From Abiotrophia sp. HMSC24B09 (GTDB lineage Bacteria > Bacillota > Bacilli > Lactobacillales > Aerococcaceae), in assembly GCF_001815865.1 (NCBI RefSeq), contig NZ_KV822202.1, forward strand, positions 9,584 through 73,583: DNA of 64,000 bases, in the 5' to 3' direction. Made by a program: the position numbers and the translations under genes. This document shows, piece after piece, positions 37,097-46,188 of the stretch (position 1 is the stretch's first letter; each line of letters starts with the position of its first letter). The notes beneath the pieces were generated by a model. The model was not told where the DNA came from, searched no databases, and was given only the letters and a program-made list of their open reading frames with translations.

Positions 37097-37193
37097 GAAT
37101 GTGTAGATAGGATTTGGATGACGATGTCTTCGAGAAGGGAGGATTAGGATAAAGTCGTCATCAGGCATGCAAGATATAAAGGAGCAATGCAAT

Positions 37194-37628
37194 ATGAAAC
37201 GTTTTATTTTGACCCCACTCACTTTCTTGTTTCTACTGCTCTTTTGTCTTTCGACTTCAAACGTTCAAGCCAATCAATTAGCAGGTGATAACCTATGTTG
37301 CTGTCCTAAGAAGCCACATGAATCTTGGTGTGAAGAATATGCTGTAGAGTGGTACAAGGGAGCAAATCCAAATGGTGTTCGGCCGATTGAAGAAGATTTG
37401 ACAGCCTATATTCCTGATAAGAAGGACAAAAAACGAGACGCATTTCCAACCTCTATTGTGGTAGAAGAGATTCGATTCTTTAGTTCTCAGCCACCTCAAA
37501 CCATTTACTATAATAAAAATCACTACTATGGTTATATCCCTTTGGTTAAAATATGGCAACTGGGCCCAATTTACTACGCTCTATATAAGGGGGCGGTTAT
37601 TTTACAAGGTCCAGGAGCAAACAATTGA
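37194..37628 (+). CDS. Secreted protein of unknown function
   Basis: A 144-aa protein with a clear signal peptide (MKRFILTPLTFLFLLLFC, cleavage likely after NVQA). The mature part starts with a cysteine cluster CCCPKKPHESWC and has a Tyr/Pro-rich C-terminus. No family recognised. The start at 37194 follows AAAGGAG; an ATG 9 codons earlier would be before the RBS. It has its own promoter and terminator and lies between 200-bp elements B and C. Confidence 0.7.
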   Translation: MKRFILTPLTFLFLLLFCLSTSNVQANQLAGDNLCCCPKKPHESWCEEYAVEWYKGANPNGVRPIEEDLTAYIPDKKDKKRDAFPTSIVVEEIRFFSSQPPQTIYYNKNHYYGYIPLVKIWQLGPIYYALYKGAVILQGPGANN

Positions 37629-37657
37629 GTTAGAAAATAAGATTTCGCCTTTTATGC

Positions 37658-37707
37658 AAAGCACCCCATTAGTTGGACTTTTAATGTCTAACTTATGGGG
37701 TGCTTTT
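37658..37707 (+). terminator. Terminator of secreted-protein gene
   Basis: GCACCCCATTAGTTGGAC and GTCTAACTTATGGGGTGC form a long stem with few mismatches, then TTTTC. Confidence 0.8.
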
Positions 37708-37751
37708 CAAGAGGCATACAACTTAGCTTTCTTCATTTTGCCAATCGTCCA

Positions 37752-37941
37752 GTGTGAGACCAGCCCCACGTCCAAAAGCGGGCTTGTGGTGTAGTGGATG
37801 CCTCGCGTATCAGAAGGGCTTGGAAGGTTAGTGACCTAGCCATTCGATAGCGAGGCAAGGCGCAAGACAGCCATAGGCTGGCTGCAGCCGGTCCCACCAC
37901 AAGCCCCGTCTTTTGGCTCGAGTGGGACTGGTCTCACACGG
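37752..37941 (-). repeat. 200-bp dispersed element, copy C, inverted
   Basis: Reverse orientation relative to copies A, B and D. Its ends GTGTGAGACCAGCCCCAC and GTGGGACTGGTCTCACAC are inverted repeats matching at 17 of 18 positions. The core GGCTGCAGCCGGTCCCAC is at 37879-37896. Confidence 0.88.
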
Positions 37942-37953
37942 TTTAGGGCATAG

Positions 37954-37980
37954 AAAAAAGGTGGGGAAACTCCCACCCTT
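37954..37980. terminator. Terminator of CpoA-like gene
   Basis: GGTGGG and CCCACC around GAAACT, with an A6 tract on the left that is the T tract on the minus strand. Confidence 0.75.
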
Positions 37981-37988
37981 TACTTATT

Positions 37989-39011
37989 TTATAATCCTTG
38001 TCGCTCCTGGCTAGCACGGATAGCATGGCCGTAGATGTGGCCTAGTTCTTGGCCGATGACCGATAGGTCACGTTGGACCGCCACGGGATAGGCTGCCTGG
38101 GTCAAGTCAGGTAGCTCTTGGGCTTGGCTAGCCCTAATCAGACGCTCGAAGTCATCGACATCCTTAGCCTTGTAGACGTTGACCTGGTCGGTTAGCCAGT
38201 CATCGAAGACCGGAATGTCCCGAACGATGAATTTGGCATGGGCGGCACAGGCCTCGACGGCCGGAATGCCCTCGGTTTCTTCCAAGGTAGGGAAGAGGTA
38301 GAGGTCGCTGCCCTGCATGGCCTGAATAATCTCCTGATTGTCAACATAGCCGGCAAAGGTCAGGTTGGCTGGTGGATTAGAGACGGCAGCCCGAATAGCG
38401 GACGGCACTAGGTTCAAATCCGTATAGCCAAACCAGATGAAGCGGATATGGGGCAGGCGCTTAGCCAACTCCACAAAATCTAGAATGCCCTTGCGCTCTA
38501 GGTAGAGGCCAATCCCAATGCAGACGAAGTCTTGCTCGGTCAGTCCGTAGCGCGCCCGGAAGAGCTCCCGCGCCTGAGGCTGAGGGGCAAATTTTTCTAG
38601 TTCAATACCGTTAGATAGAACGAAGATTTCCCGCCCCATATTATAGGAATCGAGTAGACGCTTGGAGTAGGGCGTAGGTGTAATGAGGACATCGCCCTGC
38701 TGATAGCAAGTCATGAGCCAACGCTTGAAGATAGGCGCTAGCTGATTAGAGAAGCGGAAGGAATTACGGAAGTCTTCCATGGTCGAATGGGCATGGTAGA
38801 CGACCGGAATGCCTTGCTTGCGACATTTACGGGCGAAGAGCATGGATTGGGGGAAGTAGGTATTGATATGTAATAAATCGAAGGAGTCCTTGGGATCGGT
38901 GGTGTAGTCAATCCCGGCATGTTCCAAGGCCTTCATTTGATGTTTAATTGATTTACCAAGGCCAGATTTGGCGATCTTGTCGAGATGTTGACTGTAGAGT
39001 AGGACTTTCAC
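37989..39011 (-). CDS. CpoA-like glycolipid glycosyltransferase (GT4)
   Basis: A 340-aa GT-B enzyme. The N-terminal MKVLLYSQHLDKIAKSGLGKS, HINTYFPQS, YHAHSTMEDFRNSF and the C-terminal FPTLEETEGIPAVEA (with the EX7E-type acidic pair) strongly resemble pneumococcal CpoA, which adds galactose to glucosyl-diacylglycerol at the inner membrane face. Membrane glycolipids of this kind anchor lipoteichoic acid. In streptococci the glucosyl-DAG synthase is adjacent; here no second transferase is beside it. GGAGGTTTC precedes the ATG. Donor and acceptor specificity is inferred. Confidence 0.82.
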   Translation of the reverse strand: MKVLLYSQHLDKIAKSGLGKSIKHQMKALEHAGIDYTTDPKDSFDLLHINTYFPQSMLFARKCRKQGIPVVYHAHSTMEDFRNSFRFSNQLAPIFKRWLMTCYQQGDVLITPTPYSKRLLDSYNMGREIFVLSNGIELEKFAPQPQARELFRARYGLTEQDFVCIGIGLYLERKGILDFVELAKRLPHIRFIWFGYTDLNLVPSAIRAAVSNPPANLTFAGYVDNQEIIQAMQGSDLYLFPTLEETEGIPAVEACAAHAKFIVRDIPVFDDWLTDQVNVYKAKDVDDFERLIRASQAQELPDLTQAAYPVAVQRDLSVIGQELGHIYGHAIRASQERQGL

Positions 39012-39148
39012 CCCGAAACCTCCTTTAAAATGCGATTGCTTTCCTTAAGTGTATAGTAATAGAAGCTAGAGTGCAAGCTTGGCCGAGAGAATCCTAGGGA
39101 CATTTGAAAAAATTAAACCATAAATAACGCTTTCATCTTAAAAATATC

Positions 39149-39176
39149 TTGCACAATGATTCTGAAGGTGTATACT
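39149..39176 (+). promoter_or_regulatory. Promoter of amino-acid ABC operon
   Basis: TTGCAC at 39149-39154 and TATACT at 39171-39176 with a 16-bp spacer. Confidence 0.7.
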
Positions 39177-39210
39177 TATTATTATAATTCTATTAATAGG
39201 AGTGAGAAAA

Positions 39211-40818
39211 ATGAAAAAATCGTTAAAATTCTTGGCATTAGCCTTCGTTGCATTCATAATGGTAGCGTGTGGCGCCAAGAAGCAAGACACTCAACCCCTA
39301 TTGATCGGGATGGAAGCGGGCTATCCGCCTTATAACTGGACACAGTCCACCAACGCTAACGGTGCTGTACCTATTAAGGACTCCAAGGAATTCGCCAATG
39401 GTTACGACGTGCAAATTGCGCGTAAGATTGGGGAAAAATTAGGCCGCGAAGTCCAAGTGGTCAAGACGGAGTGGGATGGGCTCTTACCAGCTGTCCAATC
39501 GGACAAGATAGATATGATTATTGCCGGCATGTCGCCAACAGCAGAACGCTCTAAGGAGATTGACTTCTCCGAGTCTTATTATGAGTCACGCTTCGTTATG
39601 GTGGTCCGCAAGGATTCGCCTTACGCCCAAGCTAAGACCTTAGAAGACTTTGCGGGCGCTAAGGTGTCGGGCCAACAAGGAACCCTGCACTATGACTTGT
39701 TGAAACAACTCAAGGACGCTCAGGTTGAGCAGGCACAGGATTCTTTCCCTGTCTTGCGAGTGGCCTTAGAAGCGGGCAAGTTAGATGCCTACATCTCAGA
39801 ATATCCAGAAGCTGTCTCTGCGGCAGCCGCTAACCCTCTATTCACCTACGTAGAACTTAATCCAAGCTTCCAAGTGGCGCCAGAAGATCGCAAGGTCTCT
39901 ATCGGGGTCAAGAAGGGAAGCCCACTTATGAGCCAAATTAATGAGGCCATCGCGGAAATTACAGATCAGCAACGTAAGGACTTCATGGACCAGGCCATTA
40001 AGAACCAGCCAGCGGCTGACGGCCAAGAAGAAACCAGCACCGAGGCAGCGGCCACAGAAGATTATAACTTCTTTGCTCGTACTTGGGAGATTGCCACTCA
40101 GAACTGGCGTCAATACCTGGCCGGGACAGGTATGACCCTCTGGGTATCCTTAACCGGTACCTTAATCGGTCTCCTGATTGGTTTGGCCGTCGGGATTATC
40201 CGGACTATACCTAAGTCTAAGAGCCAAGTCCATAATGGGATTTTGAAGGCTGCTAACCTATTGCTCAATGCCTATATTGCCATCTTCCGTGGGACACCGA
40301 TGATCGTTCAAGCTATGATCTTCTACTACGGGACTGACCTACTCTGGGGCTGGAAATTAACCCCTATGTCGGCGGCCTTCCTGGTTGTCTCCATTAACAC
40401 CGGGGCCTACATTGCCGAAGTCGTTCGGGGTGGGATTTATGCTATCGACAAGGGCCAATTTGAAGCGGCTCGTGCTATTGGGATGAACCACTGGCAAACT
40501 ATGAAAGAAGTGGTCATGCCACAAGTCTTCCGGACCATTCTGCCATCTGTCGGGAATGAATTTGTCATCAACGTTAAGGATACATCTGTCCTCAACGTGA
40601 TCTCGGTCAGCGAATTGTACTTCACGACCAAGACCATTGCCGGCAATAACTTCCGTTACTTCGAGACCTTCTTCGTAACGGCCGTTATCTACTTCATCTT
40701 AACCTTTACCATTACATCACTCTTGCGCGCCATTGAAAAACGCATTGACGGGCGCCCAAGTGATCAACTGGCTGCCGGTAACCAACAACAAGTGGCAGTG
40801 CTCAAAGAGGAGGCCTAA
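39211..40818 (+). CDS. Amino-acid ABC transporter, fused substrate-binding lipoprotein and permease
   Basis: A 535-aa fusion. Residues 1-20 are a lipoprotein signal with lipobox VAC (Cys20). Residues 28-270 are a periplasmic-binding-type domain ([40 protein letters not shown]). Residues 295-515 are a HisM/GlnP permease with several helices and [13 protein letters not shown] and [21 protein letters not shown] (EAA loop). SBP-permease fusions of this kind are common in Lactobacillales. The ATG at 39211 is 8 nt after AGGAG. The ATPase gene starts 2 nt after its stop. Substrate may be a polar or basic amino acid; unproven. Confidence 0.92.
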   Translation: MKKSLKFLALAFVAFIMVACGAKKQDTQPLLIGMEAGYPPYNWTQSTNANGAVPIKDSKEFANGYDVQIARKIGEKLGREVQVVKTEWDGLLPAVQSDKIDMIIAGMSPTAERSKEIDFSESYYESRFVMVVRKDSPYAQAKTLEDFAGAKVSGQQGTLHYDLLKQLKDAQVEQAQDSFPVLRVALEAGKLDAYISEYPEAVSAAAANPLFTYVELNPSFQVAPEDRKVSIGVKKGSPLMSQINEAIAEITDQQRKDFMDQAIKNQPAADGQEETSTEAAATEDYNFFARTWEIATQNWRQYLAGTGMTLWVSLTGTLIGLLIGLAVGIIRTIPKSKSQVHNGILKAANLLLNAYIAIFRGTPMIVQAMIFYYGTDLLWGWKLTPMSAAFLVVSINTGAYIAEVVRGGIYAIDKGQFEAARAIGMNHWQTMKEVVMPQVFRTILPSVGNEFVINVKDTSVLNVISVSELYFTTKTIAGNNFRYFETFFVTAVIYFILTFTITSLLRAIEKRIDGRPSDQLAAGNQQQVAVLKEEA

Positions 40819-40820
40819 TC

Positions 40821-41555
40821 ATGGCGATTGTAGAAATTCAACACTTAAGCAAAACCTTTGGCGACCGTACGGTCCTCAAGGACATTGATTTTTCCGTTGA
40901 AGCAGGGGAAGTCGTAACCATTATCGGCTCTTCAGGTTCAGGGAAGTCCACCCTCTTGCGTTGTATTAACCTCTTAGAGGAACCAAGTGGTGGGGAAATC
41001 ATTTACCGGGGCGAGAATATCTTAGACGTTAAGCATGACGTCAACAAGTACCGAACCCATATCGGTATGGTCTTCCAATCCTTCAACCTCTTCAACAACA
41101 TGGATGTCTTGGCTAACTGTACCGTCGGCCCTATCAAGGTCCTAGGTAAGGACAAGGCTGAGACCGAAGCCTTAGCTACTAAGTTCCTGGAACAAGTCGG
41201 CATGGGGGATTATGTCCATGCCCGTCCTAGCCAATTATCTGGGGGGCAGAAGCAACGGGTAGCCATTGCTCGGGCTTTGACTATGCAGCCAGATGTCATT
41301 CTCTTCGATGAACCAACTTCTGCACTTGACCCTGAGATGGTCGGCGAAGTCTTGAAGGTTATGAAGGAATTGGCTCACACTGGTTTGACCATGATTATTG
41401 TCACCCACGAAATGGAGTTCGCTCGTGAGGTTTCCGACCGCGTGGTCTTCATGGACCAAGGGGTCATCGCCGAACAAGGCGCACCAGAGCAACTCTTCGT
41501 CAACCCGCAAGAAGAACGGACCCAACAATTCTTGGAACGTTACTTACGCAGTTAA
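40821..41555 (+). CDS. Amino-acid ABC transporter ATPase, GlnQ-like
   Basis: A 244-aa ATPase with Walker [10 protein letters not shown] near 34-42, Q-loop VFQSFNLF, signature [15 protein letters not shown], Walker [14 protein letters not shown] and H-loop VTHEM. These are the features of the polar amino acid family (GlnQ/ArtP). It is paired with the fused SBP-permease immediately upstream; two copies of each would make the transporter. A perfect terminator follows. Confidence 0.93.
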   Translation: MAIVEIQHLSKTFGDRTVLKDIDFSVEAGEVVTIIGSSGSGKSTLLRCINLLEEPSGGEIIYRGENILDVKHDVNKYRTHIGMVFQSFNLFNNMDVLANCTVGPIKVLGKDKAETEALATKFLEQVGMGDYVHARPSQLSGGQKQRVAIARALTMQPDVILFDEPTSALDPEMVGEVLKVMKELAHTGLTMIIVTHEMEFAREVSDRVVFMDQGVIAEQGAPEQLFVNPQEERTQQFLERYLRS

Positions 41556-41561
41556 TAAGCC

Positions 41562-41594
41562 ACAGGCGACTGGATTTCCAGTCGCCTGTTTTTG
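41562..41594 (+). terminator. Terminator of amino-acid ABC operon
   Basis: ACAGGCGACTGGA and TCCAGTCGCCTGT pair perfectly, followed by TTTTTG. Confidence 0.93.
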
Positions 41595-41598
41595 TGCT

Positions 41599-41789
41599 TG
41601 GCTTTGCCTAGGGTGGGTGGGCTCCAACTTAGTCCTCAGTGCGGGACCGGCTGCAGCCATCCTGCGGATGTCTTCCGCCTTGCCGATCTATGGTCCCCTA
41701 GGTCGCTAAAGCTCCCAGGGGAACTCATACGCTCGGCATCCTTTTGGCACTGAGGGCTAAGCTTGGGCCCACCCGCCCCTGGCAAAGCT
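41599..41789 (+). repeat. 200-bp dispersed element, copy D
   Basis: Most diverged copy. It keeps the core GCGGGACCGGCTGCAGCC at 41641-41658 and CTTCCGCCTTGC, and has long imperfect terminal inverted repeats from GGCTTTGCC on the left to GGCAAAGC on the right. It starts immediately after a terminator, like copies A and C. Confidence 0.8.
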
Positions 41790-41818
41790 CGATGAATCAT
41801 CTACTGGGTAGAGGGTGC

Positions 41819-41846
41819 TATCAGATTTTAGCAAATCTTGACAGAA
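41819..41846 (+). repeat. 28-bp perfect direct repeat, left copy
   Basis: Identical to 46189-46216. It starts TATCAGATTT, contains the dyad AGATTT-TAGC-AAATCT and a TTGACA hexamer. The two copies bracket the small-peptide/ABC cluster. Confidence 0.85.
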
Positions 41847-42092
41847 GGTGAGAGGCCAAGAAAATGAGATAACCTAATTACGATTGCGATAGAGCTGAAA
41901 AGCTGTTAGTACCAATCACATAAACCCATTATTTTTGTTTCAAAAGACATAGGATATCAATTCACAAAAAACTATATTTAATTAATGTTATATAACGTAT
42001 TTTATATATGTGAAATTTAATTTCTAAGGATAAATTATGTTTTAGAATATAATTTACACAGTATATATACAGTTAATTTGAATTAAAAATGA
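41847..42092. other. AT-rich leader of peptide/ABC cluster
   Basis: About 245 bp without an ORF, strongly AT-rich compared with the element to its left. Only the promoter at its right edge is recognisable. Confidence 0.4.
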
Positions 42093-42121
42093 TTGACAAC
42101 TAGTTATGGAATACGTATGCT
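42093..42121 (+). promoter_or_regulatory. Promoter of small-peptide gene
   Basis: TTGACA at 42093-42098 and TATGCT at 42116-42121 with a 17-bp spacer; a TATAAT-like TATAAT overlaps at 42121-42126 with longer spacing. Confidence 0.7.
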
Positions 42122-42147
42122 ATAATTGTATCCGGATACAAAACGGA

Positions 42148-42318
42148 TTGAGAAGTCTTTCAAGAGGAAAATTGTTGTTGGCGTTATTGTTGAGTTTGTC
42201 AATGATTATTGTGTGGAGCCAAGGTGTTGATAATGCACTGGTTATGGTAGGAAGTAATGGACGCAATTATTTAAATGCTTCTAAGCACGATAGTTTACTA
42301 TGGTCGCTTTGCGCATAG
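42148..42318 (+). CDS. Small exported peptide precursor, candidate
   Basis: Up to 56 codons from a TTG: basic residues RSLSRGK, hydrophobic stretch LLLALLLSLSMIIVWS, then a short polar tail ending in HDSLLWSLCA. This is the layout of a small secreted or membrane peptide. The start is uncertain: AGAGGA at 42163-42168 would suit a TTG at 42175 or 42178. A promoter at 42093 and a terminator at 42351 enclose exactly this ORF, which is the main support. It could be a signalling peptide or bacteriocin-like product related to the ABC cluster that follows. No family recognised. Confidence 0.45.
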   Translation: MRSLSRGKLLLALLLSLSMIIVWSQGVDNALVMVGSNGRNYLNASKHDSLLWSLCA

Positions 42319-42350
42319 ATGGAATAATTAGGATGAATTAAGAGACATAT

Positions 42351-42382
42351 AAGCCATATGATATTTTGTCATATGGCTTTAT
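42351..42382 (+). terminator. Terminator between peptide gene and lipoprotein gene
   Basis: AAGCCATATGA and TCATATGGCTT pair perfectly around TATTTTG and are followed by TTA. It separates the small transcript from the ABC operon, or acts as an attenuator. Confidence 0.8.
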
Positions 42383-42409
42383 TCCCATATAGAAATGGAG
42401 AGTGACGTG

Positions 42410-43495
42410 ATGAAACGTGTATTTACTTTAGTTTGTTCTGTTTTGCTATGTGTTGGATGTACTTATTCGAACGAACAAAAGCAGGAGTCCATAAGCTCTT
42501 CCAATGCGGATACACAATTAGTGGATGGTTATCAGGAACTCCTAGCCAAAGTTTATATTTCTGACAATATAAAACGTGATTTCCAGACTAAACTATATCA
42601 ATATGGTGTTTCGACTGGAGATGAAGCGTTCGCCACTAAAAAACTTATGGAGTGGATGGGAGAAGGAGCTCAAGAGAGCAATCTCACGGGAGATGGTAGT
42701 ACGCACACTCAATTAGTTCTAGGTCAGATGACTGGGGAAGCTTTAGTAAATAAAAATGGAACGTGGATTACGCTAGATAATAAATCCAAAGCTCCTTTAG
42801 TATCACTATATAGCTCGCTTTTAGCAGATTCTGCGGACAACACTTCAGATAACAGCAAGTTTAAGGATAGTATTGGTTTCTCAAGTGATGAAGCTTTAGA
42901 TAAAGTCAAAAAGTTCATTGAAATTTATCAGCTCAACTTTTCTGACTATGATTATGTAATTGCGACAGTATCTAAACAATCCTTGGAAGCCTATCTACCT
43001 CAAATGAAAAAAAATCCCATGAAAGAAGGAACAGATTTCAGCATCTACGATAATCAAGCGGAGGATTTATGTGTAATTAGTGTCTATCCAAAGATTGAAG
43101 GGTACCGGGTGATTGATTCAAATGTCATGTTAGGTTCACGCGGACAACTTAACGTGACATATGGTACAAATTTTATGTTTGCAATCACTGAGTCTGGAAT
43201 TATTCATGCGGACATGCTAGGTGTTTATCTCCCTACTCAGGCGGGTGAACAAATATTAGTCAGCTACGCTCAAGCAATTGAGGCGATTAAAGAGAAATAC
43301 AAAGAGACTTTACTGGAAAATCCAGTATATATCGAAAATATACAAATAGAATATGCTCCCCTTCCTATTGAACAAAATGAAGGGCAACTCTACGAAGCGC
43401 GAAGCTATCAACCACTTGTTGCGGTTACTGCGAAGGAAGAAAATCGCCTAGAAAAGTTTTATCTGAATCCACTTAATTGGAAAGAGGTGCAGTAG
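42410..43495 (+). CDS. Lipoprotein of ABC cluster, unknown family
   Basis: A 361-aa lipoprotein: signal MKRVFTLVCSVLLCVGC with lipobox cysteine at residue 17. The mature part is soluble, with a Ser/Asn-rich first segment and repeated alpha-beta patterns; I recognise no domain, and the resemblance to two-component sensor-associated folds (YycI-like) is only structural impression. It starts after GGAGAGTG and its stop is 1 nt before the first permease gene. It may be a substrate-binding or sensory component of the transporter. G+C is lower than in the core genes. Confidence 0.65.
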   Translation: MKRVFTLVCSVLLCVGCTYSNEQKQESISSSNADTQLVDGYQELLAKVYISDNIKRDFQTKLYQYGVSTGDEAFATKKLMEWMGEGAQESNLTGDGSTHTQLVLGQMTGEALVNKNGTWITLDNKSKAPLVSLYSSLLADSADNTSDNSKFKDSIGFSSDEALDKVKKFIEIYQLNFSDYDYVIATVSKQSLEAYLPQMKKNPMKEGTDFSIYDNQAEDLCVISVYPKIEGYRVIDSNVMLGSRGQLNVTYGTNFMFAITESGIIHADMLGVYLPTQAGEQILVSYAQAIEAIKEKYKETLLENPVYIENIQIEYAPLPIEQNEGQLYEARSYQPLVAVTAKEENRLEKFYLNPLNWKEVQ

Positions 43496-43496
43496 G

Positions 43497-44342
43497 ATGC
43501 GTAAGATACGCTTTTATGTACGAACTTTTCTGCAAGATAGGCGTATTTGGTTCGGCGTAGGCGCAATTGTGCTAGTTGCAATGATGGTATCTTATAGGGA
43601 TTTCTATATTATGAAAGGCACATCCCAACCACAATCGGTCGCATTTTATTTTTACTCAGCTTTCAACCAAAAAGTGGCTATAGCAACCTACCTTTTGGCT
43701 GGTAGCCAGGCCGCCTTAGCGCTTTTTTGTGAGGACTACGGTCAGAATCGCTTACCTTTTTTGCTCACGCGCGGCGGTTATGGTGGCTATGCTTTTGGTT
43801 TGGTGGGGCGCGTTCTATTGAGAGTCTATGGGATAGGATTCCTATCAGGATTACTTTTCTTCGCCTATCTGTTGACTGGAGCCCCACTATCTGTTATCGA
43901 GACGCCAAACTCCGTAGTCACGGTGATGACCAACAATTGGCTATATGCTGACGGACACCACCTAATTTTTTACCTTCAACTAATAAGTAGTATTGGCTTG
44001 ATGCTGTCATTTTATGCATTAATAGGAGTTTGGGTGACCGTTTACTATCCGAATAAATTGACTAGCTATATGATGCCGGTAGTCTGGTGGTTCTTCTTTA
44101 CAGAATTTGGTTTGGAGAAGGTAGTCCCATTCTTCCTTTTACCGCCTTCAGTCTTGTCTGCTGATAATACCTTAATAGAAGCTATGGAGTACTTTCAGTT
44201 CGGTAACGAGGCCATACGTCGGATCTTTGGCCTTATTTTTCCTTATTGCTATCTCGTAGTTATCAGTTTCCTAGTAACCTGGGCTATCAAGGTAGCCCTC
44301 GAGCGCCAATGGCACTTTTACGAGAAAGAAGGGGTGGTTTAA
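43497..44342 (+). CDS. ABC-2-like membrane protein 1
   Basis: A 281-aa polytopic protein with about six membrane segments (residues 17-33, 58-76, 100-125, 155-178, 190-210, 245-265). FYSAFNQKVAIATYLLAGSQAALALFCEDY and the spacing recall permeases of bacteriocin-immunity or ABC-2 exporters. The following permease gene starts within its stop codon (TAATG), so the two are translationally coupled and likely form a heteromeric channel. Confidence 0.7.
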   Translation: MRKIRFYVRTFLQDRRIWFGVGAIVLVAMMVSYRDFYIMKGTSQPQSVAFYFYSAFNQKVAIATYLLAGSQAALALFCEDYGQNRLPFLLTRGGYGGYAFGLVGRVLLRVYGIGFLSGLLFFAYLLTGAPLSVIETPNSVVTVMTNNWLYADGHHLIFYLQLISSIGLMLSFYALIGVWVTVYYPNKLTSYMMPVVWWFFFTEFGLEKVVPFFLLPPSVLSADNTLIEAMEYFQFGNEAIRRIFGLIFPYCYLVVISFLVTWAIKVALERQWHFYEKEGVV

Positions 44343-45175
44343 TGGGAACCTTACGTGCCCTAAGTCTTCATTTACGACAGCAGTTGACATGGAAGAGGCT
44401 TTTGCCAATAGGTCTCTACCTGTTACTCTATAGTCTCATTATTATTTTACCCTATAGGCGTCTTGCAACCCAGTATCAGGAGACTTATCCCTTGAGTATT
44501 ATCGCTGTTTTGATGGGGAGTTATTGGTATGTGGCTATTGTCATGATAGGGGCAATTATCTTTTTTAGTGTCTTGCCTTTCCGCAATAGTTTTCAGTTCT
44601 GGCTAGTGCTCAAACTGGGGTATGTCCGTTGGATAGTAAGTCAAGTTCTTTATGTGGTGGTTAGTAGTACTGTATTCGTTGCTTTCAATGTGGGTTTAAT
44701 ATGGGCATTGATTCAACCGCATCTCAACTGGAACTTGAACTCTTGGGGGCGCTTGCTTAATGCCTTAGCTCAGGGGAGGGTGACCTCAACGGAGTATTTG
44801 GAGGGGGCGGCTCATGAGGTTGCCTTCCAATACTACACGCCAAGAGCTGCCCTAATCCAGACATTGTTACTCTTTTGGTTGTTAGTTATCTTATTAGGTC
44901 TCATAATCCTTACATTCAATCAACTGGCCCAAAATCTAGGCTTGATGGTGGCTTGTGGCTTAGTGGTAGAGTCGGTATTTTTCTCTTTGGCGTCAGGTCA
45001 CTGGATCTATTACCTTTCACCTCTAAACTGGCTTAGTATTTATCAGATTAAGTATGAGCCTCATTCCGGCCTGCCTAGCTTAGAGAACGTCTGTCTTCGA
45101 TTAGCAGTCCTTTATATCATTCTTATGGGAATCCTTGCTTTTCGCCTCAAGACCAGAAAGGTGCGTGTCAAATGA
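44342..45175 (+). CDS. ABC-2-like membrane protein 2
   Basis: A 277-aa polytopic protein with about six membrane segments. The ATG at 44342 overlaps the previous stop and gives MGTLRALSLHLRQQLTWKRLL; an in-frame ATG 32 codons upstream lies inside the neighbour. It overlaps the ATPase gene by 4 bp (ATGA). Together with membrane protein 1 it would form the transport channel. Family not identified beyond ABC-2-like. Confidence 0.7.
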   Translation: MGTLRALSLHLRQQLTWKRLLPIGLYLLLYSLIIILPYRRLATQYQETYPLSIIAVLMGSYWYVAIVMIGAIIFFSVLPFRNSFQFWLVLKLGYVRWIVSQVLYVVVSSTVFVAFNVGLIWALIQPHLNWNLNSWGRLLNALAQGRVTSTEYLEGAAHEVAFQYYTPRAALIQTLLLFWLLVILLGLIILTFNQLAQNLGLMVACGLVVESVFFSLASGHWIYYLSPLNWLSIYQIKYEPHSGLPSLENVCLRLAVLYIILMGILAFRLKTRKVRVK

Positions 45176-45786
45176 CTAAGATTCACGTTCATAACATCAG
45201 TAAGCGATTTAAACAAAAAATAGTTTTCCAAGATCTTAGCCTAACATTGGAAGGTGGAAAAATTTATGGGGTTGTTGGCTATAATGGTTCAGGTAAAACG
45301 GTTCTTCTCAAATGTCTCTGTGGACTGGAGCCTTTAACTAGTGGTCAAATTGACATTGATGGTCAGGTGCTAGGTCGAGATATGCAGTTTCTTCCAAGTT
45401 TGGGCTTGATTCTTGAAACGCCAGGGTTCTTAGAGGCGTATTCGGGTTTTGATAATCTCAAGCAATTGGCGCTTATCAATGGGAAGATTGATGATGCGAC
45501 TATTCGTGAGCACCTAGCTCTAGTAGGGCTCGACCCGAACTCGCGTCAGAAGGTCAAGCACTACTCATTAGGAATGAAGCAAAAGCTTGCCTTGGCTCAG
45601 GCCTTCATGGAATCTCCCGATGTAATTTTGCTAGATGAACCTATGAATGGATTGGATAAGCAGTCAGTCGCTAACATTCGACAAGTGTTGCTAGATTACC
45701 GTTCTAAAGGGCGGCTTATACTCATAGCCTCTCACCTAGAACAAGATATTGAGCTTCTAAGTGATCAGGTTATTCATATGTCGTAA
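45172..45786 (+). CDS. ABC transporter ATPase of peptide-associated cluster
   Basis: A 204-aa ATPase: Walker A GYNGSGKT near 35-42, signature YSLGMKQKLALAQA, Walker B ILLDEPMNGLD and H-loop ASHLEQD. It is short for the family (about 230-300 aa) and ends soon after the H-loop. The signature YSLGMKQKLALA is typical of bacteriocin immunity, antibiotic and ABC-2 exporters. Coupled to the upstream permease by ATGA. Confidence 0.88.
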   Translation: MTKIHVHNISKRFKQKIVFQDLSLTLEGGKIYGVVGYNGSGKTVLLKCLCGLEPLTSGQIDIDGQVLGRDMQFLPSLGLILETPGFLEAYSGFDNLKQLALINGKIDDATIREHLALVGLDPNSRQKVKHYSLGMKQKLALAQAFMESPDVILLDEPMNGLDKQSVANIRQVLLDYRSKGRLILIASHLEQDIELLSDQVIHMS

Positions 45787-46188
45787 GTCAAAGTAGAGGG
45801 AGGATAGTTCCCCAACCTAGTGCATTCATGCCTAAGGATTTTGCTTACTATCTTGGCAGAAATTTGTAGATGAGAATGGTCTTGTGCTAGATTCACATAT
45901 AGAGATAAATAATAGATTCTTAAGAGGTTAGAGAATGTCTTGTTCCTATCCTCTTTTATTATGCATCGAAAAGTTTAGGTCACAACAATAGGGATCCTAC
46001 TTTCATGGACAAGTAGGTCTGAGAAATATGTGACGAGAAATAAACGTAGATTTGCCAACTTAAACCCTATTTATCTATAGAATAGATAAATAGGAAAGTC
46101 ATCAGGGTTCTTGGAATGTAAAAGTCCATATGTGACCTAGATATTAGTGGAATACTAGCTCTTCCTTGTCAACTAAAACTAAGAATAA
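45787..46188. other. Gene-free region with perfect inverted repeat
   Basis: About 400 bp without an ORF. A weak hairpin AAGAGG...CCTCTTTTATT at 45921-45960 may end the ABC operon. At 46066-46094 a perfect 13-bp inverted repeat (CCTATTTATCTAT) with a 3-nt AGA centre lacks a T tract on either side, so it is more likely a protein-binding dyad or cruciform than a terminator. Confidence 0.6.

Noticed and set aside
36617..41789. The 200-bp elements as IS copies
   Set aside because: No transposase coding capacity and no transposase anywhere in the window; only a MITE-like relation is possible.
42410..43495. The lipoprotein as a CamS sex-pheromone precursor
   Set aside because: Apart from the lipobox signal I see no CamS-like sequence in the mature part.
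46066..46094. Inverted repeat as a terminator
   Set aside because: No T tract on either strand.
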